Shown one piece after another: positions 1-8,903 of a DNA stretch of 64,000 nucleotides. The DNA is taken from NCBI RefSeq assembly GCF_036227225.1, contig NZ_CP109444.1:2523501-2587500 (forward strand), in the 5' to 3' direction. The first letter of the stretch is position 1. Each line of letters starts with the position of its first letter. The DNA is from Streptomyces sp. NBC_01478. GTDB taxonomy: Bacteria; Actinomycetota; Actinomycetes; Streptomycetales; Streptomycetaceae. The position numbers and the translations under genes are program-made. Under the pieces are notes generated by a model. It had not been told where the DNA came from, did not search any database, and saw only the letters and a program-made list of their open reading frames with translations.

Positions 1-344
1 CCGAAGGCGTTGCGGCGCACGATCATGTCGATGCCGCCGACCGTCTCCTGGCCCGAGCGCGGGTCGAGGATCTTGTCGGCGAGCATGATCAGGCCGGCGC
101 AGGTGCCGTAGACGGGCATACCGGCGCGCACGCGTGCGCGCAGGGGGTCCATCACTCCGAAGAGGACGGCCAGCTTGGAGATGGTGGTGGACTCACCCCC
201 GGGGATGACGAGGCCGTCCACCTCGGCGAGTTCCTCGGGGCGCCTGACCTGCCTGGCCACGGCGTCGGCCGCGGCCAGGGCGATGAGGTGCTCCCGTACG
301 TCGCCCTGGAGGGCCAGGACGCCTATGACAGGTGCGTCGGTCAT
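1..344 (-). CDS. pdxT: PdxT, glutaminase subunit of pyridoxal 5'-phosphate synthase (partial)
   Basis: Glutamine amidotransferase that feeds ammonia to PdxS in the ribose-5-phosphate-dependent route to vitamin B6. Only the N-terminal 114 residues are in the window; the gene runs off the left edge. The class-I amidotransferase signatures are visible: [12 protein letters not shown] near the start, the oxyanion strand PGGEST (about 48-53) and the nucleophile loop YGTCAGL with Cys82. The His and Glu of the triad lie outside. The ATG start at 344 lies 20 bases after the pdxS stop, so the two are very likely one transcript with matched expression. Confidence 0.96.
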   Translation of the reverse strand, partial: MTDAPVIGVLALQGDVREHLIALAAADAVARQVRRPEELAEVDGLVIPGGESTTISKLAVLFGVMDPLRARVRAGMPVYGTCAGLIMLADKILDPRSGQETVGGIDMIVRRNAF

Positions 345-364
345 GTGTGCGAAACCCTTTGGTC

Positions 365-1276
365 TTACCAGCCGCGGTTGGCGTAGCGCTCGGTCTCGGG
401 GAGGGTGTCGCAGTTGATGCCGACCATGGCCTCGCCGAGGTTGCGGGACGCGTCGGCGATGATCTTCGGGTCGTCGTAGAAGGTGGTCGCCTTCACGATG
501 GCGGCGGCGCGCTTGGCCGGGTCGCCGGACTTGAAGATGCCGGAGCCGACGAAGACGCCCTCGGCGCCGAGCTGGCGCATCAGCGCGGCGTCGGCGGGGG
601 TGGCGACGCCACCGGCGGAGAACAGCACGACCGGGAGCTTGCCGAGTTCGGCGACCTCGCGGACGATCTCGTACGGGGCGCGCAGTTCCTTGGCGGCGGC
701 GTACAGCTCGTTGTTGTCGAAGCCGCGCAGCTTGGCGATCTCGTTCTTGATCTGGCGCAGGTGGCGGACCGCCTCGACGACGTTGCCGGTGCCGGCCTCG
801 CCCTTGGAGCGGATCATGGCGGCGCCCTCGGCGATGCGGCGCAGGGCCTCGCCCAGGTTGGTGGCACCGCAGACGAAGGGGGTCGTGAAGGCCCACTTGT
901 CGGAGTGGTTGACCTCGTCGGCCGGGGTGAGGACCTCGGACTCGTCGATGTAGTCGACGCCGAGGGACTGCAGGACCTGGGCCTCGACGAAGTGGCCGAT
1001 GCGGGACTTGGCCATGACCGGGATGGAGACCGCCTCGATGATCTCCTCGATCATCGTCGGGTCGGACATCCGGGCCACGCCGCCGTCCTTGCGGATGTCG
1101 GCGGGAACCCGCTCCAGGGCCATGACGGCCACGGCACCGGCGTCCTCGGCGATCTTCGCCTGCTCGGCGTTGACCACGTCCATGATCACACCGCCCTTGA
1201 GCTGCTCGGCCATACCGCGCTTCACACGCGCGGTGCCGGTCTCGGGAGTCTGGGCAGAGCTGGGGGTGCTGGACAC
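365..1276 (-). CDS. pdxS: PdxS, pyridoxal 5'-phosphate synthase lyase subunit
   Basis: Cytoplasmic (beta/alpha)8-barrel enzyme that condenses ribose 5-phosphate, glyceraldehyde 3-phosphate and ammonia into pyridoxal 5'-phosphate, normally as a 12-mer decorated by PdxT. The product is 303 residues, the usual family length. Seen: the N-terminal [20 protein letters not shown] region (shown here only as landmarks), the Schiff-base lysine in [10 protein letters not shown] (Lys90), and the phosphate-binding glycines of [12 protein letters not shown]. The start is a GTG at 1276; the first 17 or so residues are a variable tail, so a slightly later start is possible. First gene of a pdxS-pdxT unit. 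Confidence 0.97.
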   Translation of the reverse strand: MSSTPSSAQTPETGTARVKRGMAEQLKGGVIMDVVNAEQAKIAEDAGAVAVMALERVPADIRKDGGVARMSDPTMIEEIIEAVSIPVMAKSRIGHFVEAQVLQSLGVDYIDESEVLTPADEVNHSDKWAFTTPFVCGATNLGEALRRIAEGAAMIRSKGEAGTGNVVEAVRHLRQIKNEIAKLRGFDNNELYAAAKELRAPYEIVREVAELGKLPVVLFSAGGVATPADAALMRQLGAEGVFVGSGIFKSGDPAKRAAAIVKATTFYDDPKIIADASRNLGEAMVGINCDTLPETERYANRGW

Positions 1277-1379
1277 GGGGTGACCTCACTCGGTGAAAGA
1301 GGGTTGCTGCACTACCGAGGAAACGCGAGAGATGCAGGCCACAGCAAGGGCCAATGAACACCCGGTGGATCGTTTTCGA

Positions 1380-2345
1380 ACCGCTGTGCGCCTCCCTCCG
1401 GGGGTTCAGCGGGGGATCGTGTCGGGGGTAGGGGCTCAGGTGGGCGCGTCTGGGGTGCTGCGGTCTGGCGTGGGCTGCCCCGTTTTGCCACCCGCTGCTG
1501 CGGCCGAATGTCACGGCCTTCTCCCCCTCACCTGAGCCGGTGCGTGCCCGGGGTCTCAACGGCGGGCCCTGCTGGGGGCGCGGATCCAGGTGCGCCCGTC
1601 TGTCGTGTTGCTGACGGCTGCCAACTCCCCGTCTCGCCACCCGCCGCGGCAGCGGGATGTCACGGCCGCGCCGCCCCACAGCCGCACGCGCCGCCCTCAC
1701 CGGCGTTGGTGCGCGCCCTGGCATCTCAGCGGGCGACCATGCGGGGGTACGGGCTCAGATGTGCCCGTCTGCCGTGCCGTGGCCGGCTGCCGACTCCCTC
1801 GTCCCGCCACCCCCGGCGGCAGCGGCAGCCGGATGTCACGGTCGCGCCGCCCCACAGCCGCACGCGCTGCCCTCACCGGCGTTGGTGTGCACCCTGGATC
1901 ACACCGGCAGATCATGCCGCGGACGCGGGCTCAGGCGCACCCGTCTGCCATGCCGTGGCCGGCCACCGACTCCCACGTCCCGCCACCCCCGCGTCGGCAG
2001 CAGCAGCGGCCGAATGTCACGGCCTCCTCCCCCCCACCGGAACCGGTGCATGCCCGGGGCCTCAGCGGCGGACCATGGCGCGGGCGCGGCCCAGGTGCAC
2101 GACCGGTGCATCCCCGTCGCGCCGGCCGCCGTGTCGGCATCAACAGCCGATGCCGCAGCCCTCCGCCTCACAGCCGTAGGCGCCGCTTGCCGGAGCCGGC
2201 GTATGCCCCGGACCTCACCGGCGGGCCACGCCATAGACACGGACCCGGGCGCGCCCGCCTGCCGTACTTTCAGCGGCCACCGCCTGCCCAGTCTCACCAC
2301 CCGCCGCAGCAGCATCGCCCGATGTCACACACCCTCCGCCTCGGA
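1380..2345. repeat. Degenerate tandem repeat array in a gene-free gap
   Basis: The interval 1277-2420 contains no convincing gene. Most of it is made of about five to six imperfect units spaced 136-182 bases apart. The anchor GATGTCACGG or AATGTCACGG recurs at about 1507, 1655, 1832 and 2013; a decayed copy lies near 2150 and another variant near 2320. Two unit types alternate: one follows the anchor with CCGCGCCGCCCCACAGCC-like sequence (copies at 1655 and 1832, nearly identical over about 65 bases), the other with CTTCTCCCCCTCACC-like sequence (1507 and 2013). Between anchors the motif CGTCTGCCGTGCCGTGGCC also recurs. Long ORFs cross it on both strands but are Pro/Arg/Ala-rich and look like GC artefacts. 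Function unknown. Confidence 0.7.
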
Positions 2346-2420
2346 GCCGCCCACACCCCGCGCAGCCCGCCGAGGCAGGTCGGTCCCCCAGTTCCCGTCG
2401 CCCTACCCCTCCGGGCGGTC

Positions 2421-2963
2421 CTACGCCGCCCGGTCCACCAGTGCCGTCGGCGGCTCGTCGTCCATCTCGAAGGCCATCGGGAAGGGGGCGTGTCCGGCCA
2501 GGTGGAACCAGCGGACCTTGCGGTGTTCACGCAGGCGCCGGGCCGCGCCCACGGCGTCGTTGTGGAAGCGGCGGGCCATCGGGACGCGTCGTACCGCCTC
2601 GGCCAGTTCGCGGGCCGCCGCCTCGCCGCCCGGTGCCTCCCGGACGCCCTCCACCTGTGGGGCCTCCGCGAAGACCGCGCGCAGGGCCTGGCTCAACTCG
2701 CTCTCGGCGACCTCCCGTTGCTCCTCCTCGGCCTGCCGGGCGGCGTGCGCGGCCTCGTAGAGGACGATCGATGCGGCCGGGTCGAGAACGCCGGAGGTGG
2801 CCAATTCCTGGGTCACCGAGGCGCGGCGCAGCAGTTGGGCGTCAAGTGCCGCGCGGGCCGCGTCGATCCGGGTGTGCAGCCGGTCGAGCCGTCCCGCGGT
2901 CCAGCTCAGGTACAGGCCGATGGCCAGGAGGGCGGCGAGGATCCAGATCAGGGTTGCGGTCAC
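2421..2963 (-). CDS. LemA-like membrane-anchored helical protein
   Basis: About 180 residues. A single N-terminal hydrophobic segment ([17 protein letters not shown]) is followed by a long Ala/Glu/Arg-rich helical region and a C-terminal [16 protein letters not shown]...[18 protein letters not shown] stretch. That order (one anchor, coiled helices, then R-x-Y/F-N-x-x-V and an F-acidic tail) is the LemA family plan. LemA proteins have no settled enzymatic role. The start is probably the GTG at 2963; a TTG three codons upstream is also open. No clear ribosome site helps. It lies upstream of the repeat array and pdxST and downstream of the SUMF1 remnant. Confidence 0.6.
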   Translation of the reverse strand: MTATLIWILAALLAIGLYLSWTAGRLDRLHTRIDAARAALDAQLLRRASVTQELATSGVLDPAASIVLYEAAHAARQAEEEQREVAESELSQALRAVFAEAPQVEGVREAPGGEAAARELAEAVRRVPMARRFHNDAVGAARRLREHRKVRWFHLAGHAPFPMAFEMDDEPPTALVDRAA

Positions 2964-3001
2964 GGGCGGCAAGGCTACCCGCCCGCGGCCACCGCCCCGT
3001 C

Positions 3002-3315
3002 AGGTCCCACGCGCACCGGAAACCACCGTGCCCCATGGACGAGTCGGGGGTGTTCTTCGAGCGGGCGGCGGCCCGGTAGCGGTGACGGCAGGAAGCGCGG
3101 CAGGGGTGCGAGCCGCCGTACCACGTACTCCCACTCGGCCTCAGTGGACAAACCAGCCCCCCTCCCAGGCGCAGTTGGCGAGCGCGTACAAACGGAGCGG
3201 TTCAACGCTGGCTCTCCGGACGGAGCCTTCGGCGTCCTCCAGGTAGCCCTCGTCGAACGCGTCGCCCAAAGGGAACTCACCGCCGGGGAGGGCGATCGGG
3301 CAGGTGTCGTCGGCG
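3002..3315 (-). pseudogene. Decayed formylglycine-generating enzyme / SUMF1-family gene
   Basis: Three fragments in different frames of the minus strand, in the right order, match landmarks of formylglycine-generating (sulfatase-modifying) enzymes. First is an N-terminal piece with LPGGEFPLGDAFDEGYLED (about 3310-3230). Next is the conserved [13 protein letters not shown] block (normally RLPTEAEWEYAARGG, about 3150-3110). Last is the C-terminal [15 protein letters not shown] and GHGGFRCAW segment (about 3085-3005). Real family members are about 250-330 residues; here roughly 100 codons survive, with the middle deleted and at least two frame changes. I therefore call it a dead remnant, not a gene. 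The order and motif matches are seen; loss of function is inferred. Confidence 0.75.
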
Positions 3316-3336
3316 AATCGACCACTCGGCACGGCG

Positions 3337-3396
3337 AGTTGGAAAAGCCAACTGCCCTCCGGCCGCCCCGGCCCGGTGAGTTGGAAAAGCGAACTC
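3337..3396 (-). promoter_or_regulatory. Pair of operator-like inverted repeats
   Basis: Two near-identical sites lie upstream of the SUMF1 remnant on its strand: AGTTGGAAAAGCCAACT (3337-3353), a perfect 6-bp inverted repeat with a 5-base centre, and GAGTTGGAAAAGCGAACTC (3378-3396), a slightly imperfect version. Their centres are about 42 bp apart, close to four helical turns, as expected for paired repressor dimers. The regulator is unknown. The sites sit where the promoter of the now broken gene would have been. They could instead form small RNA hairpins after the pimA stop. Confidence 0.5.
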
Positions 3397-3463
3397 GCCT
3401 CCCCGCGCGCGGGCCCGCACCAGGCCCCCCTCGTGGTCGTCCCCGCCCCGCCCGGCAGCACTC

Positions 3464-4624
3464 TCAGTCGCGGGCCAGTCCGAACCGCGCCCGGAGTCCG
3501 GTGCGTTCGTCGGTGGCGACGGCCGCCGCGCCCGCGGCCACCGTCTCGTAGACGGACAGGATGTCGGCCCCGACGGTGGACCAGTCGAAGCGCCGGACAT
3601 GCGCGCTCCCCTGCCGGCTCAGCCGCGCCAGCCGCTCGGGGTCCCGCAACAGCCGTACGGCCGCCTCGGCGAGCGCGTCCGCGTCCTCGTTGGTGAACAG
3701 CTCGCCGGCCGCACCCTGGTCCAACACCTGGGCGAAGGCGGGCAGGTCGGAGGCGAGCACCGGGGCGCCCGCCGACATGGCCTCGACGAGGATGATGCCG
3801 AAGCTTTCGCCGCCGGTGTTGGGAGCGACGTAGAGGTCGATGCTGCGCAGGAAGCGGGCCTTGTCGTCGTCGCTGATCATGCCGAGGAACTCGACGCGTG
3901 AGCGCAGTTCCTTGGGCAGCGTCTCGACGGCCTCCTCCTCGTCGCCGCGTCCGGCGACCAGGAGCCGGGCGTCCGGGCGCTCGGCGAGGATCTTCGGCAG
4001 GGCCTTCATCAGCACCGGGAGGCCCTTGCGGGGCTCGTCGATACGCCCTATGAAGCCGATCGTCTCTCCCTGCCACTCGGGCTTGGGCTCGGCGCGGGCG
4101 AAGAAGTCGACGTCGACGCCGTTCGGGATGACCACCGCGTCCCCGCCGAGGTGTTCGACGAGCGTGCGGCGGGCGTACTCGCTCACGGCGATCCGCGCGC
4201 TGATCTTCTCCAGAGCGGCCTGGAGGATGGCGTACGCGGCGAGCATCGCCCGGGAGCGCGGGTTCGAGGTGTGGAAGGTCGCCACGATCGGGCCCGAAGC
4301 CGCCCAGCAGGCCAGCAGGCCCAGGGACGGCGAGGTCGGCTCGTGGATGTGGATGACGTCGAACTCGCCGTCGTGCAGCCAGCGTCGGACCCGGGCGGCC
4401 GACAGGAAACCGAAGTTGAGCCGGGCCACGGAGCCGTTGTACGGCACCGGTACCGCGCGGCCGGCCGAGACGACGTACGGCGGCAGCGGGGTGTCGTCGT
4501 CGGCCGGAGCCAGCACGGACACCTCGTGGCCGAGCCGGATGAAGTACTCGGCGAGGTCTCTGATGTGGAACTGGACGCCGCCCGGCACGTCCCAGGAGTA
4601 GGGGCAGACGATGCCGATCCTCAC
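3464..4624 (-). CDS. pimA: Phosphatidyl-myo-inositol alpha-mannosyltransferase PimA
   Basis: GT4-family, GT-B fold enzyme that transfers mannose from GDP-mannose to phosphatidylinositol, the first step of phosphatidylinositol-mannoside (PIM) synthesis at the inner face of the membrane. 386 residues, normal for PimA. Seen: N-terminal acceptor-side loop RIGIVCPYSWDVPGGVQ, NGVDVDFF, the donor-binding FIGRIDEPRKGLPVL, and the GT4 E-x7-E element in GGESFGIILVEAMSAG. The GTG start at 4624 overlaps the TGA of the upstream acyltransferase (GTGA). Third gene of the pgsA-acyltransferase-pimA operon, which makes and decorates phosphatidylinositol. Confidence 0.93.
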   Translation of the reverse strand: MRIGIVCPYSWDVPGGVQFHIRDLAEYFIRLGHEVSVLAPADDDTPLPPYVVSAGRAVPVPYNGSVARLNFGFLSAARVRRWLHDGEFDVIHIHEPTSPSLGLLACWAASGPIVATFHTSNPRSRAMLAAYAILQAALEKISARIAVSEYARRTLVEHLGGDAVVIPNGVDVDFFARAEPKPEWQGETIGFIGRIDEPRKGLPVLMKALPKILAERPDARLLVAGRGDEEEAVETLPKELRSRVEFLGMISDDDKARFLRSIDLYVAPNTGGESFGIILVEAMSAGAPVLASDLPAFAQVLDQGAAGELFTNEDADALAEAAVRLLRDPERLARLSRQGSAHVRRFDWSTVGADILSVYETVAAGAAAVATDERTGLRARFGLARD

Positions 4625-5532
4625 GAGGGTCCCTTCGTGGGATCGAGATCCGCGAGCCACAAGCGCTGCAGCATGTGCCAGTCCTCCGGGTGGTCGGCGA
4701 TGCCGGTGGCGAAGGCGTCTGCCAGCGCCTGTGCCATGACAGACGTCTTCTCGGCCCGATCGCCTGACTCGGGCACCTCGACCGGCGGATGGACCTGCCC
4801 CCGCATGACCGGCGAGTCGTCGTACCAGAGCGTCACCGGGAGCAGCAGCGCTCCCGTCTGCTGGGCGAGGAGGGCCGGTCCGGCGGGGATCCGGGTGGCC
4901 TCGCCGAAGAACTTGACCTCGACCCCGGAGGCGGACAGATCGCGTTCGGCGACCAGGCAGACCAGGCCGCCGTCGCGCAGCCGCCGGGCGAGCGTGCCGA
5001 AGGCGGTGCCGCCGCTGTGCGGGAGGACCTCCATGCCGAGGCCCTCGCGGTAGGCGACGAAGCGGTCGTAGAGCGTCTCCGGCTTGAGGCGTTCGGCCAC
5101 CGTGGTGAACGGGGTCTCCAGCGCGGTGGTGACCCAGGCGCCGGCGAGGTCCCAGTTGGCCATGTGGGGCAGTGCGAGGATGACACCGCGGCCGGAGGCG
5201 ATGCCCTCGGTCAGGTGGTGCACGTCCTTGGGGTCGAAGCCCGTCCTGACGCGCTCGGCGCTCCATGCGGGAAGCCGGAAGGACTCCATCCAGTAGCGCA
5301 GGTACGACCGCATGCCCGCGCGCGAGAGCTCGGCGAGCCGCTCGGGGCTCGCGTCGGGGACCACGCGCGCGTAGTTGCTCTCCAGCCGTCGTACGCCCTT
5401 GCCGCGCCGCTTCCAGGCGAGGTCGGCGACGGTGCGGCCGAGCCGGACGGCCACCGGCTCGGGGAGCTTCTTGACGACGCTCCAGCCGGCGCCGTACAGC
5501 GCGTCCGTCAGCCGCTCCTGGGCACTGCTCAC
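4621..5532 (-). CDS. Phosphatidylinositol mannoside acyltransferase (LpxL/HtrB family)
   Basis: Membrane-associated acyltransferase of the lysophospholipid/lauroyl-acyltransferase superfamily; by operon context it acylates the mannose of phosphatidylinositol mannoside (the mycobacterial PatA role). 303 residues. Seen: the HX4D catalytic motif in LPHMANWDLAG, the AERD block downstream, and RIPAGPALLAQQTGALLLPV. The GTG start at 5532 overlaps the pgsA stop and its own stop overlaps the pimA start, so translation is probably coupled across all three genes. Being in a Gram-positive without lipid A, a true lauroyl transferase role is unlikely. Confidence 0.9.
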   Translation of the reverse strand: MSSAQERLTDALYGAGWSVVKKLPEPVAVRLGRTVADLAWKRRGKGVRRLESNYARVVPDASPERLAELSRAGMRSYLRYWMESFRLPAWSAERVRTGFDPKDVHHLTEGIASGRGVILALPHMANWDLAGAWVTTALETPFTTVAERLKPETLYDRFVAYREGLGMEVLPHSGGTAFGTLARRLRDGGLVCLVAERDLSASGVEVKFFGEATRIPAGPALLAQQTGALLLPVTLWYDDSPVMRGQVHPPVEVPESGDRAEKTSVMAQALADAFATGIADHPEDWHMLQRLWLADLDPTKGPS

Positions 5533-6209
5533 GGAGTCGCCCCGCTGCTGTGCTGTTCCGGGGCCTCCTGGGCCGCCGTGGCGTCGGCCTCGGCGGCCTC
5601 CCGGCGGACCGTGACGACCCGCTGGATCAGCGTGACCAGGCTGCCCACGGCGACGATCCACAGGGCGACGGGCAGCAGCCACTGGATGCCCGGGACGCCG
5701 AACTTGTGGAGGCCCGCGAGACCGCACGCGACCAGCGAGATCACGAGCCGCTCGGCCCGCTCCACCAGACCGTTGACGGCCACCGGCAGGCCGATCGACT
5801 CGCCGCGCGCCTTGGTGTACGACACCACCTGACCGCTGGCCAGGCAGAAGATCGAGACGGCGCACAGGGCGATGTTGTCGCCGCCGCCCGCATACCAGAG
5901 GGCCAGGCCGCCGAAGACCGCGCTGTCGGCGACCCGGTCGAGCGTGGAGTCCAGGAACGCGCCCCAGCGGCTGGAGCGGCCGAGCTGGCGGGCCATGTTG
6001 CCGTCGACGAGGTCCGAGAACACGAACAGCGTGATCACGACCGTGCCCCAGAAGAACTCGCCCATGGGGTAGAAGACCAGCGCGCCCGCGACCACTCCGG
6101 CGGTGCCGAGGAGGGTGACCGTGTCGGGGCTGACGCCCCGGCGGATCAGAAACGCGGCGAACGGCGTGAGGACACGCGTGAAGAATGCACGCGCGTACTT
6201 GTTCAGCAT
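5529..6209 (-). CDS. pgsA: CDP-alcohol phosphatidyltransferase, phosphatidylinositol (phosphate) synthase
   Basis: Integral membrane enzyme joining CDP-diacylglycerol to inositol (phosphate), giving the lipid used by the two downstream genes. 226 residues with about six hydrophobic helices. The family motif D-x2-D-G-x2-A-R-x8-G-x3-D-x3-D is intact (DLVDGNMAR, then GAFLDSTLDRVAD). The ATG at 6209 is preferred over the long upstream extension, which reads through low-quality Pro/Arg-rich sequence. Which alcohol is used (inositol phosphate rather than glycerol phosphate) is inferred from the operon. Divergent from the EF-G-like gene across a 290-base gap in which I see no other gene. Confidence 0.9.
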   Translation of the reverse strand: MLNKYARAFFTRVLTPFAAFLIRRGVSPDTVTLLGTAGVVAGALVFYPMGEFFWGTVVITLFVFSDLVDGNMARQLGRSSRWGAFLDSTLDRVADSAVFGGLALWYAGGGDNIALCAVSIFCLASGQVVSYTKARGESIGLPVAVNGLVERAERLVISLVACGLAGLHKFGVPGIQWLLPVALWIVAVGSLVTLIQRVVTVRREAAEADATAAQEAPEQHSSGATP

Positions 6210-6499
6210 GGCCTTCCCGAGGGTCGGTGTCGCCGCGCGGCCCCTGCTGGCCACCGGCTGGCCCATCGTAGCCACGCGCGCGCGTGGGCGACGGCCGGGC
6301 ACCCGTGCGCCCATGTTTTGAATGGCTGCAGCACGACTCGATGCCATCGGTGTCGGCGGTCGGATCGCGTCCGCTGTATGGACGCACCGTGACGGGAGTG
6401 GAAAGCTCGAACCACCGCGGGCGTCATCGGAGCCGCCACCGCACGCGGCTGCGTGTGTCCGCGCCCACAGTGACCTCACCGTGCACGGGAGGCAAGGCC

Positions 6500-8695
6500 A
6501 TGGGCGACAAGGCGAACGCACACCCCGGAGCCGCCGGCAGGGCTACGGCGGCCGACCACCCCGCGTCCGTACGGAATGTGGTGCTGGTCGGCCACTCCGG
6601 ATCGGGCAAGACGACTCTGGTGGAGGCCCTCGCGCTGACCGCGGGGGCGGTGAACCGGGCGGGCCGCGTGGAGGACGGCGGCACCGTCTCCGACTACGAC
6701 GAGATCGAACACCGGCAGCAGCGCTCGGTGCAGCTCTCCCTGGTGCCCGTCGACTGGGACGGGTACAAGGTCAATCTTCTCGACACCCCCGGGTACGCCG
6801 ATTTCGTCGGCGAGTTGAGGGCCGGTCTGCGCGCGGCGGACGCGGCCCTCTTCGTCGTCTCGGCCTCCGACGGCGTGGACGGCTCGACCCGCATGGTGTG
6901 GGAGGAGTGCGCGGCGGTCGGCATGCCGCGCGCCATCGTCATCACGCATCTGGAGTCCGCCCGCGCGGACTTCGAGTCGATGACCCGCCACTGCGCGGAG
7001 GCGTTCGGCGCGGACGACCCCGACGCCGTACTCCCGCTGTACCTGCCGCTGCACGGCGCGCCGGGTCCTGACGGGCACGCGCCCGTGACCGGTCTGGTCG
7101 GGCTGCTGTCGCAGAAGCTCTTCGACTACGCGTCCGGGGAGCGCAAGGAGTCCGAACCCGGGCCCGACCAGCAGCCGCGGATCGAGGAGGCCCGCAACCG
7201 GCTCATCGAGGGGATCATCGCGGAGAGCGAGGACGAGACCCTCATGGACCGCTATCTCGGCGGCGAGGAGATCGACGTCAAGACGCTGATCGGCGACCTG
7301 GAACGGGCCGTCGCGCGCGGGGTGTTCTTCCCGGTTCTGGCCGCCGCCCCCGCCGCCGAGGGCGCCCGGCAGGGCCTCGGCACGGTCGAGCTGCTGGAGC
7401 TGATCACAGGGGGCTTCCCGACCCCGCTGGAGCGCGAGGCACCCGGGGTCACCACGGTCGACGGCAGGGCGCGCGTGCTGAAGACGTGCGACCCGAACGG
7501 GCCGCTGGTCGCCGAGGTCGTGAAGACCGCCTCCGACCCGTACGTCGGCCGGGTCTCCCTGGTGCGTGTCTTCTCCGGGACGCTGCGGCCCGACGCGACC
7601 GTCCATGTCTCCGGGCACGGGCTCGCCGACCGCGGGCACGAGGACCACGACGTCGACGAACGCGTCGGCGCCCTCTCCGCACCCTTCGGCAAGCAACAAC
7701 GGGCGCTCACGCACTGCATCGCGGGCGACCTCGCCTGCGTGGCGAAGCTGGGCCGCGCGGAGACCGGGGACACCCTCTCGGCCAAGGACGACCCGCTCCT
7801 GATGGAGCCCTGGGAGATGCCCGACCCGCTGCTGCCGCTCGCCATCCAGGCGCACAGCAAGGCGGACGAGGACAAGCTCTCGCAGGGCCTGAGCAGGCTC
7901 GTCGCCGAGGACCCCACCATGCGCCTGGAACAGAACCAGGACACCCACCAGGTCGTCCTGTGGTGCCTCGGCGAGGCCCACGCGGACGTCGCCCTGGAAC
8001 GGCTGCGCAGCCGCTACGGCGTCCAGGTCGACCTCGTACCGCACAAGGTCTCCCTACGGGAGACGTTCGCCGCCAAGGCGCAGGGGCGCGGCCGGCATGT
8101 CAAACAGTCCGGTGGACACGGGCAGTTCGCGATCTGCGAGATCGAGGTCGAACCGCTGCCGGGCGGCACGGGCATCGAGTTCGTCGACAAGGTCATCGGC
8201 GGCGCGGTGCCCCGGCAGTTCATCCCGTCGGTGGAGAAGGGCGTAAGGGCCCAGGCGGCAAGGGGAGTCGCGGCCGGCCATCCCCTTCTCGACGTACGGA
8301 TCACGCTCCTGGACGGCAAGGCGCACTCGGTGGACTCCTCGGACGCCGCGTTCCAGACGGCCGGCGCGCTGGCGCTGCGGGAGGCCGCGGCCGACGCGAA
8401 GATCCATCTCCTGGAACCGGTGGCCGAGGTGACCGTGCTGGTCGGCGACGACTACGTGGGGGCCGTGATGAGCGACCTCTCCGGGCGGCGCGGCCGGGTG
8501 CTCGGCACCGAGCAGACGACCGGCGGGCGCACGCTGATCCGGGCGGAGGTGCCGGAGATCGAGATCGGCCGCTACGCCGTAGACCTCCGCTCCCTCTCGC
8601 ACGGCACGGCCCGCTTCAACCGCGCCTACGCCCGCCACGAACCGATGCCTCCACAGATCGCCGATCGGATCCGCGAAAAGGCGGGCGACGTATAG
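6500..8695 (+). CDS. EF-G-like translational GTPase (EF-G2 / FusA2 type)
   Basis: 731 residues with the full EF-G layout: GTPase domain with P-loop GHSGSGKTT (31-39) and DTPGYADF (G3), domain II, and domains III-V ending in a C-terminal EF-G fold (LRSLSHGTARFNR). It is a paralogue of EF-G, not the housekeeping copy, which would sit in the str operon. The G4 element normally reading NKxD is THLE here (in VITHLESARADF), so guanine specificity may be altered. ATG at 6500 follows a GGGAGG-like ribosome site. Role unknown; related EF-G2 proteins of actinobacteria bind ribosomes but do not replace EF-G. Confidence 0.9.
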   Translation: MGDKANAHPGAAGRATAADHPASVRNVVLVGHSGSGKTTLVEALALTAGAVNRAGRVEDGGTVSDYDEIEHRQQRSVQLSLVPVDWDGYKVNLLDTPGYADFVGELRAGLRAADAALFVVSASDGVDGSTRMVWEECAAVGMPRAIVITHLESARADFESMTRHCAEAFGADDPDAVLPLYLPLHGAPGPDGHAPVTGLVGLLSQKLFDYASGERKESEPGPDQQPRIEEARNRLIEGIIAESEDETLMDRYLGGEEIDVKTLIGDLERAVARGVFFPVLAAAPAAEGARQGLGTVELLELITGGFPTPLEREAPGVTTVDGRARVLKTCDPNGPLVAEVVKTASDPYVGRVSLVRVFSGTLRPDATVHVSGHGLADRGHEDHDVDERVGALSAPFGKQQRALTHCIAGDLACVAKLGRAETGDTLSAKDDPLLMEPWEMPDPLLPLAIQAHSKADEDKLSQGLSRLVAEDPTMRLEQNQDTHQVVLWCLGEAHADVALERLRSRYGVQVDLVPHKVSLRETFAAKAQGRGRHVKQSGGHGQFAICEIEVEPLPGGTGIEFVDKVIGGAVPRQFIPSVEKGVRAQAARGVAAGHPLLDVRITLLDGKAHSVDSSDAAFQTAGALALREAAADAKIHLLEPVAEVTVLVGDDYVGAVMSDLSGRRGRVLGTEQTTGGRTLIRAEVPEIEIGRYAVDLRSLSHGTARFNRAYARHEPMPPQIADRIREKAGDV

Positions 8696-8903
8696 GAGTT
8701 GATACCGGGCGGCTCACTCGTGGCGCGCGGCGACCCGCAAGTGGCCTGTATGGAGCGCTCCCTTCCGCTTCGGCGGGCGGTTTATGCCGTCCGCCGACGG
8801 ATGTCGGTGATGGCCGATACGCTGATGACCTGATCAACAGGTGTGCGGAGCACGGAAGTCGGGAAAGCCGCAGAAGCGGGAGCAGCGGCGATCGGGGGCG
8901 GGA

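Noticed and set aside
1380..2345. CRISPR array
   Set aside because: Repeat units are long, degenerate and lack unique spacers of constant size; no cas genes are present.
1590..3551. A 653-codon plus-strand ORF across the repeat array, the LemA-like gene and the SUMF1 remnant
   Set aside because: Arg/Pro/Ala-rich, crosses three unrelated features on the other strand, no ribosome site and no recognisable motif; long open frames are expected by chance at this GC content.
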